A stretch of DNA of 64,000 nt from Acidimicrobiia bacterium (GTDB lineage: Bacteria; Actinomycetota; Acidimicrobiia; UBA2766): positions 1 to 64,000 of the forward strand of contig JADZDR010000027.1 in assembly GCA_020850945.1 (NCBI GenBank), written 5' to 3'. Shown one piece after another: positions 60,299-64,000 of this stretch (position 1 is its first letter; every line of letters starts with the position of its first letter). The translations under genes were made by a program, and so were the position numbers. The notes beneath the pieces were generated by a model. That model was not told the origin of the DNA, did not search any database, and saw only the letters and a program-made list of their open reading frames with translations.

Positions 60299-61413
60299 AC
60301 GGGGGGCAGAGACGGGTCTACCTCGATCATGCCTCGACCACCCCCGTCCTCCCCGCGGCCCGCGCGGCACTCGGGCAGTGGTCCGAGACCGTGGCCGATC
60401 CGGCTCGGGTCCATACGGCAGGCCGGGAAGCCAGATACGCGGTGGAACGTGCCCGTGACGACGTGGCTGCCCTCCTCGGCACGCGGGCACGCGACGTCGT
60501 CTTCTGCGGATCGGGCACAGAGGCCCTGAACTGGGTGATATACGCGGCATGCGGTCTGACACCCAGGTCGCGTGGTGCGTGGGGTAGGCGCCTCGTCGTC
60601 TCTGCCGTGGAGCACACCGCCGTCCTCGACGCGGCCCGTGCTGCCACCGAGAAGGCGGGGATGGAGCTCGACGTCATAGGCGTCGACTCGTGCGGGCTCG
60701 TTCCCCCCTTCGAGATCCCCACCGACACGGCCCTCGTCGCCCTCCAGCACGTGAACCACGAGACCGGTGTCCTTCAGCCCGTGGCTGCGGTCCACGAGCA
60801 CTGCACCCGCGCCGGGGTCCGTCTCCTCGTCGACGCGTGCCAGTCGGTGGGTGTGCCGATCCCCCCTGCCGACGCGGTCGTGACCTCTGCGCACAAGCGA
60901 GGAGGACCCGGCGGGATCGGTGCCCTCGGGCTCACGCGCCGCTTCCGCCTCGATCCTCTCCTCGTCGGGGGCGAGCAGGAGCTGATGCGCCGCGCAGGCG
61001 GTGAGAACGTGGCCGGTATCTGCGCCTTCGGTGCGGCGGCGCGGACCGAGGCCCCGGACCTGTCACCCTTGCGGGACCGACTCGTACGCGGCCTCCTCGA
61101 GATCGACGGAGTCGAGGTCGTGGGCCTCGACTCCGAGCGGGCGCCGCACATCGTGTGTGCCACGGTCGAAGGCCTCAAGGGCGAGGCGCTCCTCATGGGC
61201 ATGGACAGGTACGGCATCGCCTGCAACTCGGGCTCGTCGTGTTCGGCCGAGCGCCTCGAACCGAGCCATGTCCTCCTCGCGATGGGAGCCGAAGCCGATT
61301 CGTCCCTGCGTTTCAGTCTCGGCTGGACCTCGACTCAGGCAGACGTCGACGCGGTCCTCGACTGCCTGCCGCGCCTTGTCGGAGACCTGCGCGCCTACCG
61401 CACGTGGGACTGA
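60295..61413 (+). CDS. cysteine desulfurase (NifS/IscS-type)
   Basis: 372 residues from GTG at 60295, coupled to the SufR-like gene by GTGA. VYLDHASTTPVLPAARAAL opens the fold; SAVEHTAVLDAA holds the PLP-stacking His, the PLP lysine is Lys201 in TSAHKRGGPGG, and the catalytic Cys316 lies in NSGSSCSAERLEPSHVL. It takes sulfur from cysteine for Fe-S clusters or tRNA thiolation. The position beside SufR and Mrp favours Fe-S assembly. No scaffold (IscU/SufBCD) is in the window. Confidence 0.92.
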   Translation: MNGGQRRVYLDHASTTPVLPAARAALGQWSETVADPARVHTAGREARYAVERARDDVAALLGTRARDVVFCGSGTEALNWVIYAACGLTPRSRGAWGRRLVVSAVEHTAVLDAARAATEKAGMELDVIGVDSCGLVPPFEIPTDTALVALQHVNHETGVLQPVAAVHEHCTRAGVRLLVDACQSVGVPIPPADAVVTSAHKRGGPGGIGALGLTRRFRLDPLLVGGEQELMRRAGGENVAGICAFGAAARTEAPDLSPLRDRLVRGLLEIDGVEVVGLDSERAPHIVCATVEGLKGEALLMGMDRYGIACNSGSSCSAERLEPSHVLLAMGAEADSSLRFSLGWTSTQADVDAVLDCLPRLVGDLRAYRTWD

Positions 61414-61446
61414 GCCACCCCCGCTGTACCCGGTAGCCTGCTCGGC

Positions 61447-62118
61447 ATGTCCCCCCACCCCGGCCGGGACGGCGACCTGCAACGCGACGTCGAGTCGCCA
61501 CCCGAAGAGGACGACGACCCCGACACCGACGCGTACCTCGCCGCCTGGGACGAGGCCTCGCTCGAAGCCGCCATGATCCTCGTCGACGCCCTACAGGGCG
61601 AGACCGGCAAACCGCCACCCCAGCCCGACCTGGCCGAGGCGGCTCAGGCCGTGCGCGCAGGGGTCGCATCCGGCATCTGGCCCTTCGACCACATCGCGCG
61701 GGCCAACGCATGGACAGACGAGCCCCTGCCCGAAGACGACGGCGAGACCGTCCTCTGGACGGCCGGCTCCCTCCTGATCATGGAGGAGGATCCGGGGCTC
61801 GAGACCGACGAGGCATCACTCGTCCTCACCCTCGAGTTCGGAGACTGGGTGGGGGCAGTGCTCGGCCTCGTCCGCGCGGGACCGGGCGCCGATGCCTCGC
61901 CCGCGAAGCTCGTCGACCACATCGACATCTGCCCCGAGGTCGAAGGCGGCGTCGACGACGCTGACCGCCCTCTCGTCGAAGCCGCGTTCGGTGTCGTCGC
62001 CCCGTCGTGGGAGGCGGCCGGCGTCATCGATGCGAACCGACGCCTCACACCGCTCGGTGCCTGGATTCTGCCCCGCATGCTCACCCTGGCTTGGGGAGTC
62101 GACTTCGACGCAGCCTGA
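61447..62118 (+). CDS. hypothetical acidic protein
   Basis: 223 residues, very acidic at the N-terminus (EEDDDPDTDAYLAAWDEASL) and with no membrane segment. The middle contains DEASLVLTLEFGDWVGAVLGL, and the end LTPLGAWILPRMLTLAWGVDF has the look of the terminal helices of plasmid-pRiA4b-like or DUF families with a winged fold. I do not recognise it. It follows the desulfurase by 33 nt and may be co-transcribed. Confidence 0.7.
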   Translation: MSPHPGRDGDLQRDVESPPEEDDDPDTDAYLAAWDEASLEAAMILVDALQGETGKPPPQPDLAEAAQAVRAGVASGIWPFDHIARANAWTDEPLPEDDGETVLWTAGSLLIMEEDPGLETDEASLVLTLEFGDWVGAVLGLVRAGPGADASPAKLVDHIDICPEVEGGVDDADRPLVEAAFGVVAPSWEAAGVIDANRRLTPLGAWILPRMLTLAWGVDFDAA

Positions 62119-62145
62119 GCAGGCGACGTGCCGCCGGCGCAGAGG

Positions 62146-63282
62146 TCAGGGACGGGCAGGGGCCTTGAGGATCGTGACGGACGCGTTCGCGCCCCGACCG
62201 ATCGTGTGGGCGAGCCCGACCGACGCCCCCGGGACCTGACGTGGCCCCGCCTCACCGCGGAGCTGCGCCACGATCTCCACGACCTGCCCGAGGGCCGAAG
62301 CCCCGAGTGGCTCTCCCTTGGAGAGAAGACCACCACTCGTGTTCACGGGCAGACGGCCGTGGGGCAGCCCTGCCCCCTCGTGCACCCACCGCGGCAGCTC
62401 CCCGACCGGACAGAGGCCGATCTCGGCGCAGGCGAGGAGCTCGCGGGCCGCGTCGGTGTCCTGGCACTCGACGAGATCGAGGTCCTCCGGTCCGAGGCCC
62501 GCCTTCTCGTATGCCTCGGCCGCGGCGAGGGCCGTGGGGGGAGTGATGTCGTCGTCGGGGATGCCCGAGAGCGGTGTCGCCTCGCCGAGCACGCTGCCCG
62601 GCAGGTGCGATCGCAGGCTCACGGCGGCGACCTCGACTCCCCTGCCCCGGCCACGTTCGAGGACGACCGCAGCCGCACCGTCGTTGGGGCTGCACAGCAT
62701 CCAGAGGTGGAGTGGGTCGCACACGACCCGCGACGCCAGGACCTCCTCCGGTGTGACCGCCTTGCGGAACATGGCATCAGGATTGAGGACGCCGTTCGCC
62801 CGGTTCTTCACGACGACCGCGGCGAGATCTTGCTTCGTGAGCCCGGTCTCGCGCATGAGCCGCTGCGCCCGCAGGGCGAAGTAGGCAGGTGCCGGACTCA
62901 GGCCCGCCTCCTCGACCCAGGGTTCGAAGAAGGACGAGCGGATCATGCCCTTGGGCATGCGCTCCACCCCGAACACCAGTACTCGCTCGTACCGGCCGGC
63001 CTCGATCGCGCCGGCCGCGAGCTGGAGTGCAGCCGCCCCGCTCGCGCAACCCGCCTCGACATCGACGATGGGCCCCCCCGTGAGACCGAGGGCTCCGAGC
63101 ACGCGGTGCCCCGAGGCCACACCACCGTACGCGGTGCCACAGTAGGCGGCCTGGAAGTCGCCTCGGCCGACATCCGCGGCCTCGAGGGCGGCACGGACGG
63201 CCGTCGCGCCGAGCTGGGCGAGGGATGTCTCGGGGTGACGGCCGAAGGTGTGCAGCCCTGTACCAGCGATCTCGACCCTCAT
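62146..63282 (-). CDS. thiolase family protein with GEP in place of GHP
   Basis: 378 residues. The nucleophile is Cys79 in VEAGCASGAAALQLAAGAIE; VECQDTDAARELL occupies the place of the HDCF motif, and the second active-site loop reads SGGLLSKGEPLGASALGQ, with Glu where thiolases have His. The same replacement occurs in a subgroup of actinobacterial thiolase-like proteins as far as I recall. Thiolysis by the normal mechanism is thus doubtful. Its ATG overlaps the stop of the DUF35 gene (ATGA), so they form a pair. Confidence 0.83.
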   Translation of the reverse strand: MRVEIAGTGLHTFGRHPETSLAQLGATAVRAALEAADVGRGDFQAAYCGTAYGGVASGHRVLGALGLTGGPIVDVEAGCASGAAALQLAAGAIEAGRYERVLVFGVERMPKGMIRSSFFEPWVEEAGLSPAPAYFALRAQRLMRETGLTKQDLAAVVVKNRANGVLNPDAMFRKAVTPEEVLASRVVCDPLHLWMLCSPNDGAAAVVLERGRGRGVEVAAVSLRSHLPGSVLGEATPLSGIPDDDITPPTALAAAEAYEKAGLGPEDLDLVECQDTDAARELLACAEIGLCPVGELPRWVHEGAGLPHGRLPVNTSGGLLSKGEPLGASALGQVVEIVAQLRGEAGPRQVPGASVGLAHTIGRGANASVTILKAPARP

Positions 63283-63716
63283 GCCCTGCCCTCCACGCCC
63301 CCCGCCGGCGCGAACGCCCACGCGACCACTTCCGTGCCGTCGTCGTCGATCCCCACCGGGTCGACGGTGAGGCGCATCGGCATGCCGAGCGACAAGGCTG
63401 CGGGATCGGCCACGGTGATCCGCGTGACGATCCGCACCCCCCCGGGCAGTTCGACGACACCGAACCCGTACGGTACGGAACCGCCGTAGCCGGGCGGCGC
63501 CGCGTTGACTGCCGTCCACGCCCAGAGCGTCGCACCCGTCCCAGCCGAGGTGACATCCGCCACATCCGATCCGGCGCAGTAGGGACAGACGGGTGCCCGG
63601 GGGAAGAAGTCGGCGCCACAGGCGGCACAGCCCGACATGAGAAGTCGTACCCCGTCCGCGTCGAAGTCGAACAGCCCTTCCACGACGGGTCGTGCGTTCC
63701 GGCCGGATCCGCTCAT
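63279..63716 (-). CDS. DUF35 Zn-ribbon/OB-fold protein
   Basis: 145 residues from the ATG at 63716. Zinc ribbon CAACGADFFPRAPVCPYC, then OB-fold strands ATLWAWTAVNAAPPGYGGS, PYGFGVVELPGGVRIVTRI. It is the third such gene in the window, translationally coupled to a thiolase-like gene as the first is. It probably binds the acyl-CoA substrate for its partner. Confidence 0.87.
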   Translation of the reverse strand: MSGSGRNARPVVEGLFDFDADGVRLLMSGCAACGADFFPRAPVCPYCAGSDVADVTSAGTGATLWAWTAVNAAPPGYGGSVPYGFGVVELPGGVRIVTRITVADPAALSLGMPMRLTVDPVGIDDDGTEVVAWAFAPAGGVEGRA

Positions 63717-63788
63717 GCCTGTCCCGAAGATACGCAGTCCGAACCCCGAACCCGATATCGTGGGTCTCCTCCCGACACGCCCCCCCAT

Positions 63789-64000
63789 ATGGCCACGGAT
63801 ACCACACACGACCCGCCGCATCGAGGCGACACGCCCACGGACGCAGTCACTTCCGCGGACGATGCCAAGGACGATGCTCCAGACGACCGGAGCACGGCCC
63901 GCCGCATGATGCTCCTCGCCGGCGCGTGCATAGCCTTCGCGCTCCTCGTCGTCGCCGCGTTCTACGTCGCGAGAGAAGAAGCCGCCCCGAAGACGGGGTC
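63789..64000 (+). CDS. membrane-anchored protein, truncated by window end
   Basis: 70 residues are visible. A hydrophilic, Asp/Thr-rich N-terminus of about 40 residues precedes one transmembrane helix (MLLAGACIAFALLVVAAFYV) and then a charged stretch. The rest lies beyond base 64000. Function unknown. It diverges from the DUF35 gene. Confidence 0.6.
   Translation, partial: MATDTTHDPPHRGDTPTDAVTSADDAKDDAPDDRSTARRMMLLAGACIAFALLVVAAFYVAREEAAPKTG

Overview
The window is about 64 kb of high-GC DNA from an actinobacterium. Evidence for this is a WhiB regulator convergent with a PdtaS-type histidine kinase (the gene order of Mycobacterium whiB1 and pdtaS), a DUF3107 protein, a PAC2 protein, an actinobacterial-type Mrp without its CxxC motif, family-5 UDG, an LLM-class flavin oxidoreductase, and many GTG starts. 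A complete type IV pilus assembly locus together with fatty-acid/sterol-type thiolase genes fits the Acidimicrobiia best. The class is my inference.

Layout. 1-2.6 kb: hotdog-fold enzymes, a membrane-anchored unknown and a thioredoxin-TPR chaperone. 2.6-8.4 kb: a small membrane protein, a 319-nt gap with three stacked hairpins, then the minus-strand amino-acid operon lysA-lipoprotein-hom-thrC and a single-domain response regulator. 8.6-13.8 kb: tRNA-Arg(CCG), thioredoxin, acyl-CoA dehydrogenase, a DUF3048 lipoprotein, a PAC2 protein, a left-handed beta-helix protein and a coiled-coil protein. 14.2-22.4 kb: a tightly overlapping pilus operon, pilB-pilC-prepilin-prepilin-PilX-like giant, then a separately led major-type pilin. 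22.6-25.4 kb: a toxin-antitoxin island with a Phd/truncated-RelE/MazF chimera, a complete MazEF-type pair, and fragments of an SNF2 helicase, a second partner gene and a nucleotidyltransferase. 25.5-32.4 kb: LLM oxidoreductase, a second coiled-coil paralogue, a secreted penicillin-acylase-family hydrolase, and two pilT paralogues on the minus strand. 32.5-36.9 kb: a beta-propeller lipoprotein, a large putative carbohydrate-active enzyme and a GT1-type glycosyltransferase. 36.9-44.3 kb: two thiolase/DUF35 pairs, a fused electron-transfer flavoprotein and a FUSC transporter. 44.3-51.4 kb: rpmB, a ProA-like dehydrogenase, aldose epimerase, GT2, family-5 UDG, metallophosphoesterase and GDPD. 51.5-57.2 kb: whiB, pdtaS, a degenerate GGDEF protein, two ArsA/GET3-like ATPases and DUF3107. 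57.4-61.4 kb: a membrane protein, then mrp, a SufR-like regulator and a cysteine desulfurase arranged around one divergent promoter/operator. 61.4-64 kb: an unknown, a third thiolase/DUF35 pair and a truncated membrane protein.

How the genes work together. PilB, PilC, the prepilins and the two PilT motors form an extension/retraction machine; the prepilin peptidase is not in the window. The TA and defence debris sits between the pilin operon and the pilT genes, so it may have split an older contiguous pilus locus. The three thiolase/DUF35 pairs, the acyl-CoA dehydrogenase, the MaoC-like protein and the fused ETF point to CoA-thioester degradation, possibly of sterol-like side chains. Mrp, the SufR-like factor and the desulfurase look like an iron-sulfur cluster unit under common control. 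The whiB promoter region carries a sequence matching the CRP consensus, echoing the known cAMP control of whiB1.

I found no CRISPR array and no intact insertion sequence. The least explained objects are the RelE/MazF chimera, three loopless palindromes of about 46 bp between genes, the fused ETF, and the coiled-coil paralogues that bracket the pilus locus.
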